NCBI GenBank assembly: GCA_048213135.1
Contig: PS015524.1
Location: forward strand, 5,380-30,184
DNA: 24,805 nucleotides
Direction: 5' to 3'
Origin: Reclinomonas americana ATCC 50394
Taxonomy: Eukaryota; Jakobida; Jakobea; Jakobida
The notes beneath the pieces were generated by a model. It had not been told where the DNA came from and did not search any database. It was given only the letters and a program-made list of their open reading frames with translations. The position numbers and the translations under genes were made by a program. Shown here in pieces: positions 8,557-17,346 of the stretch (position 1 is its first letter; the number at the start of each line of letters is the position of its first letter).

Positions 8557-8682
8557 ATCACGTGTACACTGTTTAGTTGCGGGGCTTGCCGACTTGCTAT
8601 TCGTCTGACGCGCTGGCATCATACTGGTCCCGGAGGCCGGCCACATTCTCTCCACGATTGCAAAACACATGTGTACACAGTA

Positions 8683-9264
8683 CTATACTTCCACAGGATC
8701 GTTTGGAGCCTGATCTATTCTCATCTGCAACTCTCCCCCCTCTTCGTCGACATCCACCATCTGCATGCCGCCATCTCCCGCTCCTCCTGCTGCCTCTTCT
8801 CCTCTTCTCTCACTCGCCGCCACCTCCACATGCACCTCCTCCTCCTCCTCCTCCACCTCCACATCGCCTCCCTCGCTGACTTGCATGCGAGTCGACGCCC
8901 GCCCGTCAATGGACGGATTCGTCAGTGATGTGCCGACATCGCTGGCCGTGTTGGTGGTCGAGCCCGCACCCCCCACCCCCTGCTGCTGCTGCTGCTGCTG
9001 CAGCATCATCAGCGACTCCGCATCACCGCCGCCCTCCATCATCAACGCATCCGCCGCCGCATGCAACGATCCGGTATCGTCGTACAGCAGCGCGGCATGA
9101 GTGGCCGCCAGCGACAGCGCGTCGCCGACATCTGGATCCTGCACCTCCTCCAGCCACTGGCACACGCGTTGATCCAGCTCCTGCAGCCGTGCGACCTCCT
9201 CCTCCGCGTACAGCGGCTGTGTCATTAGCGACTCGAGGTACGAGTCGTGTCGCACGCTTCCGAG
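8683..9264 (-). CDS. C-terminal exon of an unknown polyQ/acidic protein (partial)
   Basis: The minus strand has a pyrimidine tract and CCCCCACAG acceptor at 9265, then 193 codons to a TAG stop at 8683. It begins LGSVRHDSYLESLMTQPLY, followed by a charged helical stretch (EEEVARLQELDQRVCQWLEE). It then has an Ala-rich part, a run of seven Gln, and an acidic tail with seven consecutive Glu broken by one Val (VEVEEEEEEVHVEV). The rest of the gene lies in or beyond the 838-bp gap at 9345-10182. It may be the 3' end of the gene whose first exon is at 10880-11057, but this cannot be shown. It is convergent with the PLAC8-type gene, 126 bp between stops. No family is recognised. Confidence 0.6.
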   Translation of the reverse strand, partial: LGSVRHDSYLESLMTQPLYAEEEVARLQELDQRVCQWLEEVQDPDVGDALSLAATHAALLYDDTGSLHAAADALMMEGGGDAESLMMLQQQQQQQGVGGAGSTTNTASDVGTSLTNPSIDGRASTRMQVSEGGDVEVEEEEEEVHVEVAASERRGEEAAGGAGDGGMQMVDVDEEGGELQMRIDQAPNDPVEV

Positions 9265-9344
9265 CTGTGGGGGTGAAAGGGGCAGGGGGAGGGGAAGAGT
9301 GATGAGGGAATGGGTCCGGATCGCACTTTTTTGTGTTCCCCGTC

Positions 9345-10182
9345 NNNNNNNNNNNNNNNNNNNNNNNNNNNNNNNNNNNNNNNNNNNNNNNNNNNNNNNN
9401 NNNNNNNNNNNNNNNNNNNNNNNNNNNNNNNNNNNNNNNNNNNNNNNNNNNNNNNNNNNNNNNNNNNNNNNNNNNNNNNNNNNNNNNNNNNNNNNNNNNN
9501 NNNNNNNNNNNNNNNNNNNNNNNNNNNNNNNNNNNNNNNNNNNNNNNNNNNNNNNNNNNNNNNNNNNNNNNNNNNNNNNNNNNNNNNNNNNNNNNNNNNN
9601 NNNNNNNNNNNNNNNNNNNNNNNNNNNNNNNNNNNNNNNNNNNNNNNNNNNNNNNNNNNNNNNNNNNNNNNNNNNNNNNNNNNNNNNNNNNNNNNNNNNN
9701 NNNNNNNNNNNNNNNNNNNNNNNNNNNNNNNNNNNNNNNNNNNNNNNNNNNNNNNNNNNNNNNNNNNNNNNNNNNNNNNNNNNNNNNNNNNNNNNNNNNN
9801 NNNNNNNNNNNNNNNNNNNNNNNNNNNNNNNNNNNNNNNNNNNNNNNNNNNNNNNNNNNNNNNNNNNNNNNNNNNNNNNNNNNNNNNNNNNNNNNNNNNN
9901 NNNNNNNNNNNNNNNNNNNNNNNNNNNNNNNNNNNNNNNNNNNNNNNNNNNNNNNNNNNNNNNNNNNNNNNNNNNNNNNNNNNNNNNNNNNNNNNNNNNN
10001 NNNNNNNNNNNNNNNNNNNNNNNNNNNNNNNNNNNNNNNNNNNNNNNNNNNNNNNNNNNNNNNNNNNNNNNNNNNNNNNNNNNNNNNNNNNNNNNNNNNN
10101 NNNNNNNNNNNNNNNNNNNNNNNNNNNNNNNNNNNNNNNNNNNNNNNNNNNNNNNNNNNNNNNNNNNNNNNNNNNNNNNNNN
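9345..10182. other. Assembly gap (838 N)
   Basis: The gap is bounded on the right by a (CT)n microsatellite and on the left by a purine-rich stretch. It must hide upstream exons of the minus-strand gene ending at 8683. Confidence 0.95.
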
Positions 10183-10209
10183 CACTCCTCTTCTCTCTCT
10201 CTCTCTCTC

Positions 10210-10247
<38 letters not shown>

Positions 10248-10767
10248 CAACCAGCAACCACTGGTAAGTAAACGACTGAATTCTGCATGCCCTCTCTTTC
10301 CTCAGCGAACGCAGCAGAGAACGGCTCGAGCCTGCCTTCCTCTTTCATTTCTCTTCTGCAACCAGCAGCACCAGCGCACTCATTGTTCCAAGCACAAGAA
10401 CAGCTTCACTTCTCTCTCCCTCAGTCATCAAAGCACAACACACACCCACTCTCCACTACCAGTAAGACAACCACAAGCCCTCTCTAGTAAGACAACCACA
10501 AGCCCTCTCTATTCCCAACACGACAACAGCTCCAGTTTGCCTGTTCTCCCCATGCAGCCAGCAAGTCAACAGTAGCAGCCCGTCGACCCTCTTCCTTCTC
10601 CCTTGGCCTCTCGTCTCCAAGCAAGAGAACAACTCAAACCAGCCTTCTCCATTTCTCAGCCAACAAACCACGATCCACTCTCCAGTCTCCGTACAGCACA
10701 CGCCCTTTCTATTCCCAGCACGAGAACAGCTCCAGCTTGCCCTGTCTCTCTCTCTCTCTCTCTCTCT
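10183..10767. repeat. Degenerate ~100-120 bp tandem repeat with (CT)n ends
   Basis: The stretch opens and closes with (CT)n. Between them, a GAACAGCT-type motif inside CCCAGCACGAGAACAGCTCC variants recurs near 10394, 10515, 10617 and 10716. A 25-bp exact tandem duplication (AGTAAGACAACCACAAGCCC plus CTCT) lies at about 10461-10510. No exon is supported, so it is probably an intron of the minus-strand gene whose 5' exon is at 10880-11057. Confidence 0.7.
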
Positions 10768-10879
10768 NNNNNNNNNNNNNNNNNNNNNNNNNNNNNNNNN
10801 NNNNNNNNNNNNNNNNNNNNNNNNNNNNNNNNNNNNNNNNNNNNNNNNNNNNNNNNNNNNNNNNNNNNNNNNNNNNNNN
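10768..10879. other. Assembly gap (112 N)
   Basis: Preceded by (CT)n; probably extends that microsatellite and includes the splice donor of the exon at 10880-11057. Confidence 0.9.
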
Positions 10880-11057
10880 GAGGCACGAGAGGAGAGGCGT
10901 GGCGGCGAGTGGGCGGGAGCAGTTGCTCGTGGGTGACCAGTGGTGGTGGAGGCGCAGGTTGTTCCTCTTGCTCCTGTGGTGGTGGTGGTGGAGGTGGAGG
11001 TTCATTGGAGACTGAGTAGTTGTTGTTGTGTGTGGGCGAGCTTGAACGGCAGCCCAT
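10880..11057 (-). CDS. N-terminal exon of an unknown Pro-rich, possibly myristoylated protein (partial)
   Basis: On the minus strand an ATG at 11057 opens MGCRSSSPTHNNNYSVSNE. This is followed by eight Pro, QEQEEQPAPPPPLV and further Pro/Arg-rich sequence into the gap. Gly2 with Cys3 and Ser at positions 5-6 fits an N-myristoylation plus palmitoylation signal (MGCxxS), suggesting membrane anchoring; that is family-rule inference only. The plus strand is also open here (Gly-rich) but lacks a start. The same-strand polyQ exon at 8683-9264 may be the 3' end of this gene. Confidence 0.5.
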
Positions 11058-11459
11058 GGCGTGCGGGGCGATACAGAGTTTTGGCGATGCTGGGAATCAG
11101 GACACGCGCGCGCGTTTTGGAGATAATTGGTCACGGGCATGAGGTCGCATGCATGGCGTCTGACTGTAGTGCGCAGAGACAAGTGCATGGTTTCGCCTGC
11201 CGCGCGCGCCATACATTATTCTATACATTATTATATGCTATCGTCAATATCCATCGTTTTTGGCAATACGATGGTGCTCATCTTCCCTCCACCGACTTGC
11301 AGCTGGCTGCCTGTTGCATGTTTCACGGCTACCGAGAGACTTGGGGGTTCGAGATGATGTTTGCCATCCAGCTTGATCTGCAGCAACGCAGTGGTCTCAG
11401 AACATCGTACTCACGGGGCAACGCTTCTTTTTGTTGCACAAACCGTCCATGCTTGTCAG
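11058..11459. other. Intergenic stretch: DPH7 3' end to the next gene's promoter
   Basis: No exon seen. It has a GCGCGCGCG run near 11105 and an AT-rich block, ATACATTATTCTATACATTA, near 11212-11235. It probably holds the 3' UTR of DPH7 and the promoter of the minus-strand gene starting at 11057. Confidence 0.5.
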
Positions 11460-13120
11460 TCACTCCCCGCGCACCGACTCCACCTCGCACACGCGAAACA
11501 GTCGATTGTAGAAGGAGCACGTGCCGAATTGGCGCGTTGGCTCGCTGCTCTCGTCGCGTCGCCAGTCGACGCCGTACCCCAGATGCAGTGGATCGGCGAG
11601 AGCGTCGGCGTGCAGCACGCGATCGCCGCACACCACGGCGTACCCGCCGTGCATGCACGCAGCGAGCAGCGTGTCGGGGCAGTCGGGATGCGGGTGCCAC
11701 TGTGCACGCCACACACCGCCACCGCAGTGCACGTCGGCCGTCGGCTGCCGCATCTGCCGCCGATCCCACACGCGCAAGTGCTCGTCGTAGCTGCCGGTGG
11801 CGAGCACGTACTCGCGGTGCGGAGACGATTGCACGCAGCACACGCCGGCCTCGTGCAGACGACACGTCCACACCGGCTGCTGCGAGTGTGCACCGGCCTC
11901 GCGCACATCCCACATGCGAAACAAGGCATCGTCGGCGCCCGAGTACACCAAGTGCGGCGCAAACGCATCCACCGTGCACGTCCACGCCTCCAACGAGTGC
12001 GCCGTGTCCCATCGCTGCAGCACTCCATCCTCCAGCGACCCATACACCACCGCACCCGTCGACAAGCTCGCCACAAAGTGCGTCGCCGACCAGTCCACAT
12101 ACAACGCCATGGCATCGACACCGAGCTCGACACGCAATCGCTCGTCAAAGCCCGTCTCGCTCAGATCGCCGCAGCGGAGACTCCCATCGGTGAGCACCAC
12201 GGAGAAGAGCGGCGAGGCCGGGAGCCTGTGTGCCAGACAGTGTCAGCGACGGAGAGGCGAGGAAAGGACGATCAATAAAAGGATACCATTTCATGTCGAA
12301 CACGCCACCATCCGGCACCTCATGACAGCACACCTCCTCGCCACTCAATCGCCACGCGCGTACTTGACCCACACGTCGCTGCTTCTCTCCCTCTCCCTCA
12401 TCTCTACTCAGACACACATGAGAAAAGAGAGACTCTGACAACGTAGGCGATCAGATGATCGCTCACCGCAGCAACTGATACGATCCGCATGCAACCAGTG
12501 TCTCCGATGGACTCCACGCAACGCAGTCCGTTGTATACTGCAGCTCTGAACATGACAAATAAGAAAGAAGCTTGTATCTCCATGCTCTCACTCACTCTTG
12601 CACTCTTTTCACTCTCTCACTCCCTCGCTCACACACACTCACACACACTCAAACACTCACACGCACACAGAAGCACACACAGCGCAAGACACAACAAATT
12701 GAGATCTTGTATCTCTTCCACAGTCACTCTTGCACTCTTTTCACTCTCTCACTCCCTCACCCACACACTCACACACACACTCACACACTCACACGCACAC
12801 AGAAGCACACACAGACCAAGACACAACAAATTGAGATCTTGTATCTCATGCTCTCACTCACCCTTGCACTCTTTTCACTCTCTCACTCCCTCGCCCACAC
12901 ACTCACACACACACTCACACACTCACACGCACACAGAAGCACACACAGAGCAAGACACACCAAATTGAGATCTTGTATCTCTTCCACAGTCACTCTTGCA
13001 CTCTTTTCACTCTCTCACTCACTCACACACACACTCACACACACACTCACTCTCTCACTCACACTGCACCTCTTTGCCACAAAGTTTGCATGCAAAGTTG
13101 TCCTCAAATTCGGTCTCCAT
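11460..13120 (-). CDS. DPH7: Diphthine methyltransferase/methylesterase DPH7 (WD40 protein, WDR85)
   Basis: Minus-strand exons 13120-13070 (tentative), 12543-12467, 12403-12287 and 12225-11460 give about 336 aa. DPH7 hydrolyses the methyl ester of methylated diphthine on eEF2, a late step of diphthamide synthesis in the cytosol. Diagnostic stretches include DCVAWSPSETLVACGSYQLL (exon 2), VFDMKW across the exon 3/4 junction, SSPHREYVLATGSYDEHLRV, CGGGVWRAQWHP, LLAACMHGGYAVV and FGTCSFYNRLFRV, all in family order. Human DPH7 is longer (about 450 aa); the loop before the last blade is short here. Exons 2-4 are firm. The first exon (METEFEDNFACKLCGKE) is chosen only because it restores a start in phase 0; its intron would contain the ~130-bp repeat array. 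Donors are GTGCAG, GTGAGC and GTATCC. Confidence 0.85.
12571..13065. repeat. Four-unit CA/CT-rich tandem repeat (~122-145 bp)
   Basis: Units begin with CTTGTATCTC at 12571, 12716, 12838 and 12972. Each continues with TTGCACTCTTTTCACTCTCT, CA-rich arrays and AGAAGCACACACAG...CAAATTGAGAT. The array lies in the probable first intron of DPH7, read antisense to that gene. Confidence 0.9.
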
Positions 13121-13316
13121 TTCACATTGTCACTTAAGTCGTCTCTCACTCACACAGGAAGAGCGTTCATATCATCATGGTACGTGTACGCACTTGAACA
13201 CACACACACACACACGCACTCTGTTCTTCGTCTCCTGTCTTTGTGCGAGCGCGCGCGCGACATGTTTGATGTTCGCGCCATCTCCTCTCACACACACTCT
13301 CTCACTCTCACACACG
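13121..13316. promoter_or_regulatory. Probable divergent promoter region between DPH7 and PSMA4
   Basis: This lies between the tentative DPH7 start (minus) and the gap that hides the PSMA4 start (plus). It contains CA and CT microsatellites and a GCGCGCGCGC run near 13248. No core promoter element was recognised; the role is inferred from position. Confidence 0.3.
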
Positions 13317-14248
13317 NNNNNNNNNNNNNNNNNNNNNNNNNNNNNNNNNNNNNNNNNNNNNNNNNNNNNNNNNNNNNNNNNNNNNNNNNNNNNNNNNNNN
13401 NNNNNNNNNNNNNNNNNNNNNNNNNNNNNNNNNNNNNNNNNNNNNNNNNNNNNNNNNNNNNNNNNNNNNNNNNNNNNNNNNNNNNNNNNNNNNNNNNNNN
13501 NNNNNNNNNNNNNNNNNNNNNNNNNNNNNNNNNNNNNNNNNNNNNNNNNNNNNNNNNNNNNNNNNNNNNNNNNNNNNNNNNNNNNNNNNNNNNNNNNNNN
13601 NNNNNNNNNNNNNNNNNNNNNNNNNNNNNNNNNNNNNNNNNNNNNNNNNNNNNNNNNNNNNNNNNNNNNNNNNNNNNNNNNNNNNNNNNNNNNNNNNNNN
13701 NNNNNNNNNNNNNNNNNNNNNNNNNNNNNNNNNNNNNNNNNNNNNNNNNNNNNNNNNNNNNNNNNNNNNNNNNNNNNNNNNNNNNNNNNNNNNNNNNNNN
13801 NNNNNNNNNNNNNNNNNNNNNNNNNNNNNNNNNNNNNNNNNNNNNNNNNNNNNNNNNNNNNNNNNNNNNNNNNNNNNNNNNNNNNNNNNNNNNNNNNNNN
13901 NNNNNNNNNNNNNNNNNNNNNNNNNNNNNNNNNNNNNNNNNNNNNNNNNNNNNNNNNNNNNNNNNNNNNNNNNNNNNNNNNNNNNNNNNNNNNNNNNNNN
14001 NNNNNNNNNNNNNNNNNNNNNNNNNNNNNNNNNNNNNNNNNNNNNNNNNNNNNNNNNNNNNNNNNNNNNNNNNNNNNNNNNNNNNNNNNNNNNNNNNNNN
14101 NNNNNNNNNNNNNNNNNNNNNNNNNNNNNNNNNNNNNNNNNNNNNNNNNNNNNNNNNNNNNNNNNNNNNNNNNNNNNNNNNNNNNNNNNNNNNNNNNNNN
14201 NNNNNNNNNNNNNNNNNNNNNNNNNNNNNNNNNNNNNNNNNNNNNNNN
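13317..14248. other. Assembly gap (932 N)
   Basis: The gap follows (CA)n and ends five bases before the first visible PSMA4 exon. It therefore hides the PSMA4 start codon and promoter. Confidence 0.95.
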
Positions 14249-14253
14249 CGCAG

Positions 14254-14518
14254 TCTCGCCGCTATGATTCACGGACAACCATGTTCTCCCCTGAAGGTAA
14301 ACACGCACACATGTGCACAAGTGTGTGTGTGTGAAAGACGCAGAATTGCAATGATTTTGAGCACTTGTCGCACACACTCTTCTCTCTCCCACACTCTCTC
14401 ACTCTCTCTTGTTGCACACACCCTTGTCACACTCTTGTCTCTCACAGTCTTGTCTCTCTTGTTGCACACTCTCATCACACTCTTGTCTTTCAGTCGCTCA
14501 CTCCTCTCTTCTCTCTTT

Positions 14519-14557
<39 letters not shown>

Positions 14558-16903
14558 TTCTCTCCTATCTCGCCCACTCTCTCTTGTTCCTGTTGTCTCT
14601 CAGTCGCACACTCTTTTCTCACTCTCTTGTCTCTCACTCACTCTCTCTCTCTCTCCTCCTCTCTCTCTCTCCTCTCCTCTCCTCTCTCCGCTCTCCTCTC
14701 TTGTTACTGGTCTCTCACTCTCCCTTTTTTCTCTTCTCACTGTCTCTCTTGCCTCTCACTCTATTCTCTTCTCTCCTTTTCAGGGAGACTGTTCCAAGTA
14801 GAATACGCCATGGCTGCGATCTCCGAGGCCGGCTTGTGTGTGGGTATTCTGGCGGGCGATGGAATTGTGTTGGCGGGTGAGAAGAAGGTGGTGTCGGAGC
14901 TGTTGGATAACACGGGAACCGCGGAGAAGATGGTGAGTACCTCCTCGTTTGTATGGAAGGGATTGTATGTTCTTCTGCCCTGCTTTTCGCTTGTCTCCAC
15001 TCGTCTGCTGCTGTTGGAGTGCTTGTTGGGCGAGGCGAGGAGGCTTCTCCCGATGGTGTGTCCTCTTCTATCTTCATTGCTCTTTCTCTCTGATCCTCTC
15101 TTCCTGTTCCGTGTACATTCTCGTTGGGCGAGACAAGCAGGTTCCTGCATTGTCTGTCGCTCGGGTTTCTCATGACTCGCACGTGTTCCTGTTCTTCACG
15201 CTTCGTTATCTGTCTCTTCCTCTTCCCTGTTTTCTTCTCTTGGGATGCTCGTTGGGCAAGGCGAGGCGGTTCCTGAACAGTCTGTTGCTCAGGGGTTCGT
15301 TTCTCTCTCTCTCTCTGATCCTTCTTCGCTCATCCGTCGTTTCTCTTGTGTGCTTTTCTTGGAGTGCATGTTAGACAACATGTTCGTGCATGGGTGTTCC
15401 CCCTGACTTCTTCTTGTTCGTCAGCATGCAGCCTTCTCTCGTAGTCTCTCCTCTTCCCTGTTTGCTTCTCTTGGGATGCTTGTTGGGCAAGGCGAGGCGG
15501 TTCCTGCACAGTCTGTTGCTTAGGGCTTCTTCTTCTTCTTCTTCTTCTTCTTCTTCTTCTTCTTCTTCTTCTTCTCTCTCTCTCTCACTTTTCACTCATC
15601 CGTCGTATCGCCTTGTGTACTTTCTTGATGTACGTGATGGGCAAGACAAGAGCTCTTGCGTTGCATGTTGCTCAGGGTTCGACTCTTTGTCCTTTCTTCT
15701 CTCACCCGTCGTTTCTCTCGTGTGTTTCTCATGGAATGCATGTTGGACAAGTGTTTCTTGCATCGTGTGTTGCTCCTGATTCGTCAGGCATGCGGCCTTC
15801 CCTCGTGGTCTCTCCCTTTGCTTGAATCTTGGCTTATTCTCTCTTTCTCTCTCTGATCCTTCTTCAGTCATATTTCCTCGTTTTTCTGTTGGAGTGCATG
15901 TTGGACCAAGGGGTTTTTGCATCGTGATTCATCAGGCTCGCAGTCTTCCATCCTGTCTCTTTCCCCCTATCTCATTCTCACTCTTACACCTCTCATGTCT
16001 CCTTGTGTGCCTCGGCTTTTGGTAAAAAAAAACTGTGTGCTTCTTGCATCTCTTGTCGTGCAGGGCGGTTGCCGATCCCTCCGCGCTGCTGTGTTCTTCT
16101 CTCTTCCTTTGCTGGCTCTTTATTGTCGCTCTTGTCAAGTATTCGTGCTCGTTTGTATCGCTTATTGAGTGTGTCTGTTTCGTCTCCTCTCTCTCTCTCT
16201 CTTGCTACCTGCTTCTCCTTCCCCCCCTCCCCCCCCTCCCCCTTCCCCCCTTCTCCCCTCACGCTCACTTCCCCTTTATCTCGCAGTACCAAATCGACGA
16301 CCACATCGCCTGCGCCGTGGCCGGAATCACAGCCGACGCCAACATCCTCATCAACCAAACACGCCTCGTCGCACAGCGGTTGCGTCTCCCCCTCCCTCCG
16401 CATATCTCCCTTTCCCCTTTTCTCCCTTTCTCATTTAGCCACACAGCTACCGCTACACATACCAAGCGCCGATGCCGGTGGAGCAGCTGATTCAGCAAAT
16501 CTGCGACACAAAGCAGGGCTACACGCAGTACGGCGGTCTGCGGCCGTTTGGTGTCTCGCTGCTGTACGCCGGCTGGGACCGACACTACGGCTTCCAGCTC
16601 ATGTCGTCGGATCCGTCGGGCAACTACGCCGGCTGGAAGGCGCACTCGATTGGCGCGCACAACCAGGGCGCCAACTCCATCCTCAAGCAAGACTGGCACG
16701 AGGGCATGTCACTGGAGGAGTGCAAGAAGCTGGCCGTCAAGGTCATGAGCAAGACGATTGACTCGGCCGGCCTCACCAGCGAGAAGCTGGAGTTCGCCAC
16801 CGTGACCAAGCCAGGCGCCAAGGTCGAATTCACATTGATGAGTGCCGCCGAGGTCGACAAACTGCTCTCGGAGTGCGAGCTGACCGGCGAGGACGACGAT
16901 TGA
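14254..16903 (+). CDS. PSMA4: Proteasome subunit alpha type-4 (20S alpha-3), 5'-incomplete
   Basis: Visible exons are 14254-14296, 14784-14932, 16287-16378 and 16447-16903. Together they encode about 246 residues (family about 250-260), lacking only the initiator Met, which must be in an exon inside the gap. The alpha-subunit N-terminal signature is split by an intron: RRYDSRTTMFSPEG then RLFQVEYAMAAI. Other family stretches are CAVAGITADANILIN, YTQYGGLRPFGVSLLY, GWDRHYGFQLMSSDPSGNY and GWKAHSIGAHNQGA. The subunit sits in the outer ring of the 20S core, gating substrate entry; it is not catalytic. The C-terminus is short and acidic (TGEDDD) instead of the Lys/Glu-rich tail of animal PSMA4. 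The intron after LVAQR uses donor GTTGCG; the 1,354-nt intron before YQIDDH is repeat-filled. Confidence 0.95.
14384..14780. repeat. (CT)n-rich pyrimidine stretch in a PSMA4 intron
   Basis: Almost 400 nt of CT-rich sequence with CTCTTGT/CACACTC variants repeats loosely every 25-40 bases and ends at the exon acceptor TTTTCAG at 14783. Confidence 0.8.
15020..15935 (+). repeat. Degenerate tandem repeat in the large PSMA4 intron
   Basis: About eight units at 100-160 bp spacing share GTTGGGCAAGGCGAGGCGGT, then TTCCTGCACAGTCTGTTGCT, followed by a CT-rich filler. Clear copies lie near 15024, 15124, 15249, 15480 and 15634; weaker ones near 15368, 15741 and 15901. A (CTT)n run interrupts at about 15526-15575. 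Confidence 0.8.
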
Positions 16904-17069
16904 GCTTGAAAAGGAAGAAGAAGAAGAAGAAGGAGTAGGGTTATCGCTTCCGAAGCTTGCATCGAAGGTGGGCAATGAAAAAAGGGAGCAAGTGTCACCA
17001 CCCATGCTGCGAGCTATTTTCGCGACCTGTCGTGTTTGTCGCAAACCCAATCACATTTTCAACAGAGAG
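16904..17069. other. Short PSMA4-MFSD6-like intergenic spacer
   Basis: Only 166 bp separate the PSMA4 stop from the next start codon on the same strand. It holds a (GAA)n run at about 16915-16931 and no obvious polyadenylation signal. Confidence 0.6.
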
Positions 17070-17292
17070 ATGAGCAAAGCGGGTGATCACTCCGGCACCG
17101 CGTCGCTGTCGACCTTACCGGCGACCAGCCGACGCGCTCTTCGCACCGCCGGCTGGATGTACTTTCTCAACGCCATGCGCGGTGCCTCACTCACACCCTT
17201 TCTCATGCTGTACTTTAACAGAGTTGCGCCCTCCTCCTTCTCTCTCTGTGTCACTCAAATCACTGACTTGTGCATGTGTGCAGTCACTGGGC

Positions 17293-17346
<54 letters not shown>

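Noticed and set aside
10183-10290. A 9-nt plus-strand microexon (CAACCACTG) between CCAACCAG and GTAAGT
   Set aside because: The splice signals look good, but no neighbouring plus-strand coding exon exists for it to join; the area is repeat.
10940-12278. Plus-strand frames of 305-417 codons opposite DPH7
   Set aside because: They are antisense shadows of a well-conserved WD40 gene; their translations are Arg/His/Ala-rich with no family features.
12572-15175. Long plus-strand frame (867 codons) across the DPH7-PSMA4 interval
   Set aside because: It is built from CA/CT repeats and 932 N. The only real coding part is the PSMA4 exon at 14784-14932.
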